64,000 nt of DNA from a bacterium (GTDB lineage Bacteria > Electryoneota > JAOADG01), in assembly GCA_026417415.1 (NCBI GenBank), contig JAOADG010000024.1, forward strand, positions 1 through 64,000, in the 5' to 3' direction. The notes beneath the pieces were generated by a model that ran no database searches, was not told the DNA's origin, and saw nothing but the letters and a program-made list of their open reading frames with translations. Shown here piece by piece: positions 19,298 through 27,598 of this stretch; the stretch's first letter is position 1; every line of letters begins with the position of its first letter. A program made the translations under genes and the position numbers.

Positions 19298-19666
19298 ATG
19301 CCTTTAACTGCGATGACGGGTGGAAACGAATCCCTGTTTGCAAGAATACCGTGGATAATTGCGAGGCAGGTACGACGATACAAGGGCTATCCTTTCTTAG
19401 TAGAAAGAGATGCTACAGGAAAAATTACCAATATTATCGGAAAGATGAAAATTATACCGATGCAAGGTGTAGAAGGGCTGATCAAAGATGGACGAGATGT
19501 ACGAACCTATCGTGGAAGAATTGTACTAATCATCCGTTTAGGTTCATCTGAACAAAAGGAATTTATGATTTCTGAAATGAATGAAGAGATCGAAAGAATG
19601 AGAAGAAAACAGAGAGTCACAGCCACACAACCACCACCCAAATCAACTGCTGTAACCGATGATTAA
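19298..19666 (+). CDS. Conserved-looking 122-aa protein, function unknown
   Basis: I do not recognise this protein. It has no signal peptide or membrane helix. A compact alpha/beta core (about 10-90) includes RQVRRYKGYPFLVERD, GKMKIIPMQG and YRGRIVLIIRLG, followed by an acidic-basic helix (MNEEIERMRRKQR) and a disordered P/T-rich tail. A textbook AAGGAG lies 6-7 bases before the ATG. It follows polA by 66 bases and ends at a strong terminator, so it may be read with polA or from its own promoter. Confidence 0.7.
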   Translation: MPLTAMTGGNESLFARIPWIIARQVRRYKGYPFLVERDATGKITNIIGKMKIIPMQGVEGLIKDGRDVRTYRGRIVLIIRLGSSEQKEFMISEMNEEIERMRRKQRVTATQPPPKSTAVTDD

Positions 19667-19693
19667 AAGATTTGAGAAAAAATCAAAGAAAAT

Positions 19694-19718
19694 GGGCGCA
19701 AAATGCGCCCCTTTTTTG
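19694..19718 (+). terminator. Rho-independent terminator between the 122-aa gene and tRNA-Ser
   Basis: Stem GGGCGC (19694-19699) and GCGCCC (19705-19710), a 5-base AAAAT loop, then C and six T. On the opposite strand the stem is followed by ATTTTCTTT, so it may also end the minus-strand tRNA transcript. Confidence 0.8.
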
Positions 19719-19804
19719 CGGAGAGTGAGGGATTCGAACCCCCGGTAGGCGAAGCCTACAACGGTTTTCGAGACCGCCCCGTTCGACCACTCCGGCAACT
19801 CTCC
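19719..19804 (-). tRNA. tRNA-Ser(CGA)
   Basis: The 86-base gene folds as a class II tRNA. The acceptor arms are GGAGAGT and ACTCTCC with discriminator G. The anticodon loop is CTCGAAA (anticodon CGA, reading UCG). A long variable arm contains TAGGCTTCGCCTA, and the T-loop is TTCGAAT. The 3' CCA is not encoded and must be added by CCA transferase. Confidence 0.95.
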
Positions 19805-19876
19805 TAAAATCAAAAGTATAGCGAAAATGATAATCAACTGCAAATGAATGAATTCAAAGAACAGGAGAGGACGAGA

Positions 19877-20989
19877 TTGAAAGAAAGAAAATTTGTTCAA
19901 AGTGAACTGGTAAAGACGGATTGCTTGCATTACAAAGGTCATATTCCTTGTGCTCCACATAAACAACATAATGTACACTGCTCCGATTGTACCCATTACC
20001 TTAAAACAAAAGGACATCTATTGGTAATAAAACTTGGAGCAATGGGTGATGTTATGCGAACAACTCCACTTCTTTTTCCAATACGAACTCATTATCCTCA
20101 GCATTTTATACACTGGATTACCGATTATCCCGAAGCATTACCCCGTGAACCATGGATTAATCGTGTATACAAATATGATGCGAAAAGTGTGGTTACACTT
20201 TCCCAAATTTCTTTCGACAGTATCTATTGCTTGGATAAAGATATTGAAGCTGCTGCACTTGCCTCATCCTTGAAAGCCCATCAAGTATATGGTTACATCT
20301 TTGAAGAGGGTGCTGTTATCCCGTCAACAAAAAACATCAATTCATCTTCCATAGCAGCAGAGCAACACAAATGGATTACAGGTCTTTTTGATGATATCAG
20401 TAAACAAAATCAATTGTCGTATCAAGAAGAAATTTTTCATATATCGGGCTGGGATTATCAAAAAGAAGAATACATAATGCCTCCACTTAAGTCCTATGAT
20501 TTTTCATTACCTCTGAATAAGAAAAAAGTAGGATTAAATACAGGTTGTGGGGGTAGGTGGTCCACCAGATTGTGGCCCTATGATTATTGGAAAAAATTAA
20601 TTGAACTTTTACAGTATAACAATTTTGATCCGATCCTATTGGGTGGTCCAGAAGAGGATGAGAAAAATCAATCCTTATCTAAGGAAACCGATACCGTCTA
20701 TTTTGGAGTAATGCCGTTAGATCAATTTGATGCTTTAATTTCACAAATGGATATTGTGGTTACTGCAGTGACGATGGCATTACATCTTGCTATAGGTAGG
20801 AAAAGAAAAGTGATCGTATTGAACAACATTTTTAATAAAAATGAGTTTGAACTCTATGATCGAGGAGTCATTCTCGAACCGGATCCTCCTTGTAAGTGCT
20901 ATTATGCTACAACCTGTCCGTATGGTGGTTGTATGGATCGAATCTCTGTAGAAAGGGTGTTCCAATCTATCGTAAACTTCATTGGTTAA
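19877..20989 (+). CDS. GT9 (heptosyltransferase-like) glycosyltransferase with two Cys clusters
   Basis: This 370-aa protein carries the GT9/ADP-heptose:LPS heptosyltransferase fold. The N-lobe has LLVIKLGAMGDVMRTTPLL, and the C-lobe has LNTGCGGRWSTRLWP, LLGGPEE and a DIVVTAVTMALHLAI donor site. Before the fold are C16, C25, C35 and C38 with several His; near the C-terminus are C339, C341, C347 and C352. It probably adds a sugar to a cell-surface glycan or lipid. I chose the TTG at 19877 because AGGAGAGG (19863-19870) lies six bases upstream. An in-frame ATG at 19844 has no ribosome site and would add 11 residues. Confidence 0.82.
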   Translation: MKERKFVQSELVKTDCLHYKGHIPCAPHKQHNVHCSDCTHYLKTKGHLLVIKLGAMGDVMRTTPLLFPIRTHYPQHFIHWITDYPEALPREPWINRVYKYDAKSVVTLSQISFDSIYCLDKDIEAAALASSLKAHQVYGYIFEEGAVIPSTKNINSSSIAAEQHKWITGLFDDISKQNQLSYQEEIFHISGWDYQKEEYIMPPLKSYDFSLPLNKKKVGLNTGCGGRWSTRLWPYDYWKKLIELLQYNNFDPILLGGPEEDEKNQSLSKETDTVYFGVMPLDQFDALISQMDIVVTAVTMALHLAIGRKRKVIVLNNIFNKNEFELYDRGVILEPDPPCKCYYATTCPYGGCMDRISVERVFQSIVNFIG

Positions 20990-21062
20990 CGATATGCAAA
21001 GATCATTTTATTGTATTGGTGGGAATTTCATTTTATTCAATGTCAATATCTAAGGAGAGATT

Positions 21063-21953
21063 ATGGTACCTGTCTTACTATTCTTACTCTTTCTTGTGAT
21101 TTTTATCTTTAGTTTTATTGCCTATAAAAAGCGTGTTGGAAGAGCATTTACTTCAGAATCGGGAGGACTATTGTGGAAGATTTCGCTTGCTTTATCACTG
21201 CTCTTTCTTGTTTTATCCAGTACGACCATTGTTCCGGCTGGGCATGTCGGTGTCATTGATTTTGTTGGTCATGTATATCCACGTCCATTACCATCAGGGT
21301 TGCATCTTGTCAATCCTTTTGCAAAAGTGATTAAAATGAGCATCAAAACCCAAGAAATTAAAGAGGATATGACAGCACCGACTTTAGAAGGATTGACTGT
21401 CAATTTAGAAGTTTCAACAATTTATCATCTGGATCCAGAAAAAGCCCCTGAAATGTATAGAACAGTCGGATTACAATACGTTAGAATTTTACTTGAGCCC
21501 AATATCCGCGCTAGTGTACGTGATATCACCGCAAGTTACAATGCTCAAGCGCTTTACTCACCAGCAAGAGGAAAACTATCCAAAGAAATCCAAGAAAGAA
21601 TTATGAGTACTGTAGGTCCCAGAGGTATCGTTATAGAAGAGGTTCCTTTAAGAAAGTTAGTATTACCTCAACAATTGCAAGAAGCGATAGCTGCCAAGTT
21701 GACTGCAGAGCAACAAAGTCAACAAATGCAGTTTATCTTACAAAAAGAAGAACAAGAAGCTGAACGAAAAAGAATCGAGGCAAAAGGTATTGCAGATTTT
21801 CAACAAACCGTTATGAAAGGGATTGATCGAAACTTTTTAATCTGGAAAGCGATTGATGCATCCAAAGAATTAGCCAGTTCACCCAATACGAAAATTGTAG
21901 TATTTGGTGGTACTGAAAAATCAATGCCTTTAATCATCAATCCGGATAAGTAA
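21063..21953 (+). CDS. SPFH/prohibitin-family membrane protein
   Basis: This 296-aa protein has a first hydrophobic helix (about 3-20), a second (about 37-58), then an SPFH/Band 7 domain (about 58-230: VPAGHVGVIDFVG, then PSGLHLVNPF). An A/E/Q/K-rich coiled helix follows (about 215-255). Prohibitin-like proteins scaffold membrane microdomains and regulate membrane proteases such as FtsH; the role here is unknown. AAGGAGAG lies before the ATG. Its last 24 bases overlap, tail to tail, the 3' end of the minus-strand DUF2079 gene. Confidence 0.85.
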   Translation: MVPVLLFLLFLVIFIFSFIAYKKRVGRAFTSESGGLLWKISLALSLLFLVLSSTTIVPAGHVGVIDFVGHVYPRPLPSGLHLVNPFAKVIKMSIKTQEIKEDMTAPTLEGLTVNLEVSTIYHLDPEKAPEMYRTVGLQYVRILLEPNIRASVRDITASYNAQALYSPARGKLSKEIQERIMSTVGPRGIVIEEVPLRKLVLPQQLQEAIAAKLTAEQQSQQMQFILQKEEQEAERKRIEAKGIADFQQTVMKGIDRNFLIWKAIDASKELASSPNTKIVVFGGTEKSMPLIINPDK

Positions 21954-23402
21954 ACGAAACTGGCTAGCGAACTGTGGCTTTACAAACAATTCCACTTTTG
22001 AATGTAGTGATATCTTTTCATAAAATTGTTCAAATGCTTCGAATTGTTTTTTTAACATTATTTCATTTTTTGTACTTGGAAAAAAATCTCCATCCATATC
22101 CCAAAGCCAAACATCAATAGATAAAGGTGTATTAGAATCAATGCTATAAGCAAGATTAAAAACATTAGTATTTGCAGAAAGATGTGGTAACCAATTGTTC
22201 GGAGCTGCAACCGTATAATTGGATTTAGTTAAAGATTCTGCAATAACTGAATAACGTTGAAACTTCTCTCTGTTTTTAGAATACTGTAAAATGCTTGAAA
22301 AAGGATGTTGAAAAGGATGAGCTTGCCAGATTTGTCCAATAAAGATTAAGATTAAGAATTGAATTCCGATTCGTTTGATTAAATGAAATTGATTTTCTAA
22401 AATGCTAAGAAAAATAAATAGTATAATTGGAACAAAAATAGCACTATAATGGAATTGAAATGCTGTTGTTTTTAAGCAGAAAACGCGAAGTAAAAATGGA
22501 ACGATAGCGATTAAAAGAAACAAGAACGACTTTTTATTATAAGGAACTAGAAAAAAGGGAATTAATAAAATCAATGATTTAAGAAATGTACCGGAGCTAA
22601 TCGTTACAACAAATTTTTGAAAATACTCGTTTGGTGAATGAAAGAATAAACCAATAAAATTTGTGTAATCTGCAACTTCGCCTAACCAAAGAGGTCTAGT
22701 AAGAAAAATCAAAATCCAAAGAACTCCGAATACTATCAAAAAAATAGCCAACACTCTTTTTTTCGATTGGAATAATATCAATGAAAGCGGGAATGCTATA
22801 AAAGGAAATTCTTCTTTGCAACTAAATAATAAAAGGATGTTAAGAAAAAAACCTATTCCAAATTTTCCAATGAAGACAAAATAGCAAATCCAAGACATAA
22901 ATCCCATTGCCCAGTGTGTAGGGTGGGATGGAAAATAAATTGCAGACCATAAAAAATCTGAAAAAAGATAAACAATAGATACACTGAATCTAAGAAATGT
23001 CGCTTGTGATGGTGATTTCCCTTGAACGATTTTTTCTGTCGCCAATACAATAGGAATTAAACCTAATACTGTAAAGAATTGATCGAGTATGAGCAATAAA
23101 ACCGCAGAATTCCAAAGTCTAAAAATGAAAGAGATGGGAATAAGCAAAAGATCGAAATGATCTTGAAAAATATGAAGCATTCGAATAGAAACCAGTGGAT
23201 TAAGATTTTCTAATTTTGACAATGCGGAAAGTGCTTGATGATAAATTCCTAAATCCCAACCAGATGTCCGAAAAGTTAAGTGGCGAAAGTAAATTTCAAC
23301 TGGGACAATAATGGAATAAATAAGAAACACAATCAAATAGGGTTGATACTTTTTAAGTAGAGAAAAAATTAGTTTTTTATCCAAAGAGTAATTACTCAGC
23401 AT
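21930..23402 (-). CDS. DUF2079 multi-pass membrane protein
   Basis: This 490-aa protein has about ten hydrophobic helices. Its N-terminal region (SGWDLGIYHQALSAL, then HFDLLLIP) is the DUF2079 signature, a family related in layout to membrane GT-C glycosyltransferases. The substrate is unknown. The ATG at 23402 overlaps the stop of the kinase gene by 11 bases. An in-frame TTG at 23414 is possible, but neither has a clear Shine-Dalgarno, which suggests translational coupling. It is last in the order sigma-54 activator, kinase, DUF2079, so it may be under their control. Confidence 0.82.
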   Translation of the reverse strand: MLSNYSLDKKLIFSLLKKYQPYLIVFLIYSIIVPVEIYFRHLTFRTSGWDLGIYHQALSALSKLENLNPLVSIRMLHIFQDHFDLLLIPISFIFRLWNSAVLLLILDQFFTVLGLIPIVLATEKIVQGKSPSQATFLRFSVSIVYLFSDFLWSAIYFPSHPTHWAMGFMSWICYFVFIGKFGIGFFLNILLLFSCKEEFPFIAFPLSLILFQSKKRVLAIFLIVFGVLWILIFLTRPLWLGEVADYTNFIGLFFHSPNEYFQKFVVTISSGTFLKSLILLIPFFLVPYNKKSFLFLLIAIVPFLLRVFCLKTTAFQFHYSAIFVPIILFIFLSILENQFHLIKRIGIQFLILIFIGQIWQAHPFQHPFSSILQYSKNREKFQRYSVIAESLTKSNYTVAAPNNWLPHLSANTNVFNLAYSIDSNTPLSIDVWLWDMDGDFFPSTKNEIMLKKQFEAFEQFYEKISLHSKVELFVKPQFASQFRLLIRIDD

Positions 23403-25047
23403 GATTTTTTTCAAAATTCCACTGAATTGTAGGAGTAGATTGACCTTTCATTAGATTGAATTGAAAGGTTTTCATTCCAAAGGTAGGATGGACAAGTTTT
23501 ATTTCAATCGGTCCAGGTTGCACTGGTATAGGTTTTGAGAATGGAGTGACACCTACATTTTTTTGGTTGATAAATACATCTGCCCATGGCTCTACTAACC
23601 CAATTCTGACTAAACTGACTTCGTCCCATAAATTTATAAAAATACGTGCAGTATCATTCTTAGGAACATTCACCATTTTACGAATAATAGGAAATTCCGG
23701 ATGATAGAATTCTAAGGTTTGATTGCCTGAAGGAATTTCAAGAGTGGATGCAATTGGCAACAGAACTTCTTTTCGTGGATCACCATAACGTAAATAGGCC
23801 CATGGTTCGCAATTCACTTTCAGATAACCAATACCAGGTTTTGTAATGTTTGTTATAGATGGAGTTACCGTATCTTTCTGCAGCATTGGCTTCCAGGTAG
23901 TTTGTTCAATTCCTTTTTCAACATCTTTTGTATCCGTGTCTTGAATTGCAAGTGTATCAAGCGTTTGAACATGTTGGGTGGTTAAGGTGTCAATCTGTCG
24001 TAAGCGTGTAATCGTAGTAAACTGATGATGTAAAATAAAACCGACCATAACTAAAAAAATAAGTACCAATACATACGATAAAATGGTTCGTGTTCTTCTA
24101 ATTGGTTTACGTCTGGTCAATTCGATCCGAAATCCAGAAGGGTCAGAAATGTAATGGCTAATGATGGTCGGATCTGTACTCCAATGATAAACATCCATGA
24201 TTTTGTGGATTGATTTAACAATTTCTTCTCCTGTTTGTGGACGTTTACGTGGATCTTTTTCTAACATTTTTAAAATGAGTTTATCCACTTCAGGGGGAAT
24301 TGTGCGTACAATACTTGACGGTTTATCGGGTTGTTTACTAAGAACCAAATGAAGCACTTCAGAAAAAGTATTACCTGTAAAAACACGTGTGTTCGTAACC
24401 AATTCATAAAAGGTAGCACCCAATGCAAAAAAATCGGTACGTTTATCCACCTGACCACCAGTGATGGTTTCGGGTGCCATAAAGGATGGTGTACCAATTA
24501 CTGTTCCCGGTCTAGTAATAGCAGGTGCTTGTTCATAAATTGCAAGTCCAAAATCAGTGATTTTGATTCGTCCATCTCGACTGATTAAAACATTCTCAGG
24601 TTTGATATCACGGTGGATAATTCCATGGTAATGTGCAGCATCAAGTCCTTTAAGAATTTCTAAAAGAATTACACAAGCGACTGGTACAGGAATGCTACCA
24701 CCGCGTTTTAGGAGTTGGTGTAAGTTTTGTCCTTCTACCCATTCCATAACCAAAAAGGGATTCTGACGGTCATCCGACATATCAAAAACCTGAACCAGAT
24801 TTTCGTGCCTGACTCTGGCAAGTGCTTTACCTTCCCTTGTAAAACGGTTGAAGATGTCTGTTTCTTGTGCTAACTGCGGATGTAACTGTTTGATTAAAAC
24901 ATAGCGGTTAAGGGTGGGTTGCCAAGCTTTATAGACAGTAGTTACAACAGATCGGGACAATACTTGGATTAACTCATAGCCACCTAATCGTCCAATAGGT
25001 TCAACAGGATTATTAGGATTTTCAGTCGGATTCAATGTGCCATTCAT
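23392..25047 (-). CDS. Transmembrane Ser/Thr protein kinase with two PEGA domains and an altered glycine loop
   Basis: This 551-aa protein has a Hanks-type kinase domain (about 24-290), a single transmembrane helix (about 325-345) and two extracytoplasmic PEGA-type beta domains (about 410-475 and 485-548). Catalytic residues are present: K53 (VLIK), E70, H143-R144-D145 (IIHRDIKPEN), D163-F-G and the APE at 189-191. The nucleotide loop, expected as GxGxxGxV, reads S31-R-S33-V-V-T36-T-V38, so no glycine remains. It may still be active or may be a slow or scaffolding kinase. The gene overlaps the sigma-54 activator by 26 bases upstream and DUF2079 by 11 bases downstream. Confidence 0.88.
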   Translation of the reverse strand: MNGTLNPTENPNNPVEPIGRLGGYELIQVLSRSVVTTVYKAWQPTLNRYVLIKQLHPQLAQETDIFNRFTREGKALARVRHENLVQVFDMSDDRQNPFLVMEWVEGQNLHQLLKRGGSIPVPVACVILLEILKGLDAAHYHGIIHRDIKPENVLISRDGRIKITDFGLAIYEQAPAITRPGTVIGTPSFMAPETITGGQVDKRTDFFALGATFYELVTNTRVFTGNTFSEVLHLVLSKQPDKPSSIVRTIPPEVDKLILKMLEKDPRKRPQTGEEIVKSIHKIMDVYHWSTDPTIISHYISDPSGFRIELTRRKPIRRTRTILSYVLVLIFLVMVGFILHHQFTTITRLRQIDTLTTQHVQTLDTLAIQDTDTKDVEKGIEQTTWKPMLQKDTVTPSITNITKPGIGYLKVNCEPWAYLRYGDPRKEVLLPIASTLEIPSGNQTLEFYHPEFPIIRKMVNVPKNDTARIFINLWDEVSLVRIGLVEPWADVFINQKNVGVTPFSKPIPVQPGPIEIKLVHPTFGMKTFQFNLMKGQSTPTIQWNFEKNHAE

Positions 25048-26518
25048 TGAGTTTATAGTGCAACCATCTTAAAGATACATCCAATAGTTCAGCTGCTTTT
25101 TTCTTATTTCCTTCGCAATCTTTCAACACTTTTAACACATGTTGTTTGGTGATATGACGAAGTGTTTGATCAGGATCTGTTTCAAAGTGAGGTGAAATCA
25201 AATCTTCAGGTTCAATTTGCGAAGTACTTGATAATACATAAGCTCGTTCAATGGTATTTTCTAATTCACGAATGTTACCCGGCCAGTGATAACTTTGAAG
25301 TTGTCGCAATGCTTCAGGTGATATTCGCTTGGGTGTAGGATCACCGTGTCGTTGTGCGTTTTTCTTAAGAAAATGATGCACCAAAAGAGGAATATCGGAC
25401 TTACGTTCACGAAGTGGAGGTAGTGTAATCGTAACAACATTCAGACGATAATATAAATCTTCTCGAAAGCTTCCTTTTTCAACTTCTTTTTTAAGTGATC
25501 GATTGGTTGCAGAAACAATACGAACATCCACTTTACGTTCTAAAGTGTCACCTACGCGCCGAATGACACCATCTTGTAACACACGAAGCAATTTCGCTTG
25601 AATTGTTGGGCTAATATCAGCAATTTCATCTAAGAAGAAAGTACCGCCGTCAGCAATTTCAAGAAGTCCTTTTTTATCTTGGTGCGCCCCGGTAAATGAT
25701 CCACGTTTATGTCCGAACAATTCGGATTCAAGTAAATTTTCAGATAAATTTCCACAATACTGCGCGATAAATGGTTTACTTCTACGTGTGGAAGAGTAAT
25801 GCAAAGCACGTGCAACCAATTCCTTACCAGTACCACTTTCTCCTTCTATTAAAACAGATATATTGCTGTCTTTAATTTTCTCAAGGAGTTTAAAAATTTC
25901 AATCATCTTTGGATGATTGCCAATAATTTCACTAAAAGCATAAGTCCGTTCTACTTCACTTTGTAGGCGAACCTTTTCAAGTGCCAAGCCCTCAAAATAT
26001 CTTGCATTTTGAATTGCAATCGCACTGATGTTGGCTAATATCTTCAGAAAATCCAAACTTTCATTGGTAAATTGGGTCCGATTCTGTTTTGCATCCAGGT
26101 AAATTGCACCCTCGACGTGGTCCTTCACTACCAAAGGAACACAAATCACCGAGGTAATTTGTTTAATAATTACGGATTGTGCATCACTGAATCTTGGATC
26201 CGTTTGGGCATCATGAGTCAATATAGCAACATTATCTGTCATAGCTCTGCGAACGATTGAGCGAGAATAATCCACCAAATCCTCTTCATCATTATGAATT
26301 GAACGTGCTACAGCAACACGAAAATCATCATTTTCTTTAATCACAAGTAAACCACGTTCAGCTTGCACCGGTGCTAAAGCAACATCCATAATTTTTGGAA
26401 GAAGCGTTGCTAAATCGTGGATGCTGTTTAGTAACGAACTAATTTCTACTAGTGATTGAACTTGTTCACTGCTGAAGGTATTTGAAGGATTACTTTGATT
26501 CAAATCTTGAAACACCAT
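25022..26518 (-). CDS. Sigma-54-dependent activator with GAF sensor
   Basis: This 498-aa transcription activator has an N-terminal GAF domain (about 20-175), an AAA+ sigma-54 interaction domain (about 190-420) and a C-terminal Fis-type helix-turn-helix (about 450-495, GNKKKAAELLDVSLRWLHYKL). Walker A is GESGTGKE. The sigma-54 contact loop is GSFTGA, a common variant of GAFTGA. Walker B is GGTFFLDEI. It lacks a receiver domain, so the signal is probably a small ligand of GAF or the overlapping downstream kinase. The first gene of an overlapping three-gene set; the lipoprotein gene upstream is 28 bases away. Confidence 0.93.
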   Translation of the reverse strand: MVFQDLNQSNPSNTFSSEQVQSLVEISSLLNSIHDLATLLPKIMDVALAPVQAERGLLVIKENDDFRVAVARSIHNDEEDLVDYSRSIVRRAMTDNVAILTHDAQTDPRFSDAQSVIIKQITSVICVPLVVKDHVEGAIYLDAKQNRTQFTNESLDFLKILANISAIAIQNARYFEGLALEKVRLQSEVERTYAFSEIIGNHPKMIEIFKLLEKIKDSNISVLIEGESGTGKELVARALHYSSTRRSKPFIAQYCGNLSENLLESELFGHKRGSFTGAHQDKKGLLEIADGGTFFLDEIADISPTIQAKLLRVLQDGVIRRVGDTLERKVDVRIVSATNRSLKKEVEKGSFREDLYYRLNVVTITLPPLRERKSDIPLLVHHFLKKNAQRHGDPTPKRISPEALRQLQSYHWPGNIRELENTIERAYVLSSTSQIEPEDLISPHFETDPDQTLRHITKQHVLKVLKDCEGNKKKAAELLDVSLRWLHYKLNEWHIESD

Positions 26519-26546
26519 AAAAAAACCTAACCGATAATCACGATTA

Positions 26547-27503
26547 CTATTTTGCTGAATTGATTAACTGAAATGCATTACGATTGGAACGAGAAAAGTT
26601 TCCAAATGAATCTACTTCATGGACTTCAACAAAATAAAATCCAGGCGAAAGAGTATTGTATAAATTCAAACGATATTGATTTTGTGGGATGCGGTCCACA
26701 CGTAAAATTTCAGTTCCATTTGAAAAGTTAAAGATGATCACGCGGAAATGAAAAGAAAAATAATCATTCGAACTTGCAAACCATTCAACATAAAATTCTG
26801 AAACAAGGTCGGTTGCATTATTTAGTGGTGCTAAGATAAATGGTGATCCATGAAAAATTCTTGCGAGTGTTCGAATTGTTTGGCTAATGCCACCATCATT
26901 ATCAACAGCAACAAAATTTAATGGATGTCCTACAAGATTATGAAGGGATTGTCCATTGGGCAATGTATCAATACTGTACCGATAAGTCGAATCTGGAGAA
27001 CTTGCTAAATGAATATTGCCGTACGGAGTAACGACGTAAACTGAATCCACATCATACCGTCCATCTAAATCGTAACATTTAGCATAAAAATGACAACGTG
27101 CATTATAAATTCCACTTGTTCGTAATTCACTAATCACCGACACACTGTCAAAAATTGGAAGACGATTCACTTGAAATTGTTGACGAACAATGGAAGATGG
27201 GGGAACAATAATGTTGATAGTATCACTTGCAATATCAATACCATAAATACAGATTTGGTATGTATCAGGCACAACTTCATAAAATTCAACTATTCCTTCT
27301 TGATTGCTAACTTGTACAGTTTCGCCTAAACGAACGTGAACTGAACTTTTCGGTTGATTTTGAAAAGTGAGTATCTGAAGAATGACCGTTGAATGAACTC
27401 GATAAAAAAGACTTTTGGGATCAAGTGGGTTAGTGCGTTCAGGATCTTTACAGGATCCAAGGAGAATAAATATCCCGCATAAAAACAATTTTAGTCGTTG
27501 CAT
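26547..27503 (-). CDS. Lipoprotein with Ig-like beta domains, function unknown
   Basis: This 318-aa protein has a canonical lipobox (LGSC, C18) followed by DPERTNPLDPKS, a start shared by many FCB lipoproteins. The rest is beta-rich: a regulatory-like module (about 38-110), an Ig-like region (about 115-215) and a C-terminal FN3-like module (about 220-310) ending in EVDSFGNFSRSN. I cannot assign a function. It lies 28 bases before the sigma-54 activator gene on the same strand and may be in its operon. Confidence 0.68.
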   Translation of the reverse strand: MQRLKLFLCGIFILLGSCKDPERTNPLDPKSLFYRVHSTVILQILTFQNQPKSSVHVRLGETVQVSNQEGIVEFYEVVPDTYQICIYGIDIASDTINIIVPPSSIVRQQFQVNRLPIFDSVSVISELRTSGIYNARCHFYAKCYDLDGRYDVDSVYVVTPYGNIHLASSPDSTYRYSIDTLPNGQSLHNLVGHPLNFVAVDNDGGISQTIRTLARIFHGSPFILAPLNNATDLVSEFYVEWFASSNDYFSFHFRVIIFNFSNGTEILRVDRIPQNQYRLNLYNTLSPGFYFVEVHEVDSFGNFSRSNRNAFQLINSAK

Positions 27504-27545
27504 ACAAAAAAATACACCATTTCAACCAATTCTTCAACTTTAGTA

Positions 27546-27571
27546 AAATGGGCGAACCACAGGGCTCGCCC
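27546..27571 (-). terminator. Probable terminator after the beta-helix gene
   Basis: Stem GGGCGA (27550-27555) and TCGCCC (27566-27571) with a 10-base loop, followed on the minus strand by ATTTTA. It lies 27 bases after the stop of the T9SS beta-helix gene and before the lipoprotein gene. Confidence 0.6.
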
Positions 27572-27598
27572 TTGTCATTCCAATGTAAAACCACACGA

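Noticed and set aside
27550-27571. GGGCGA...TCGCCC inverted repeat considered as an operator
   Set aside because: Position right after a stop codon and the T-rich minus-strand tail fit a terminator better.
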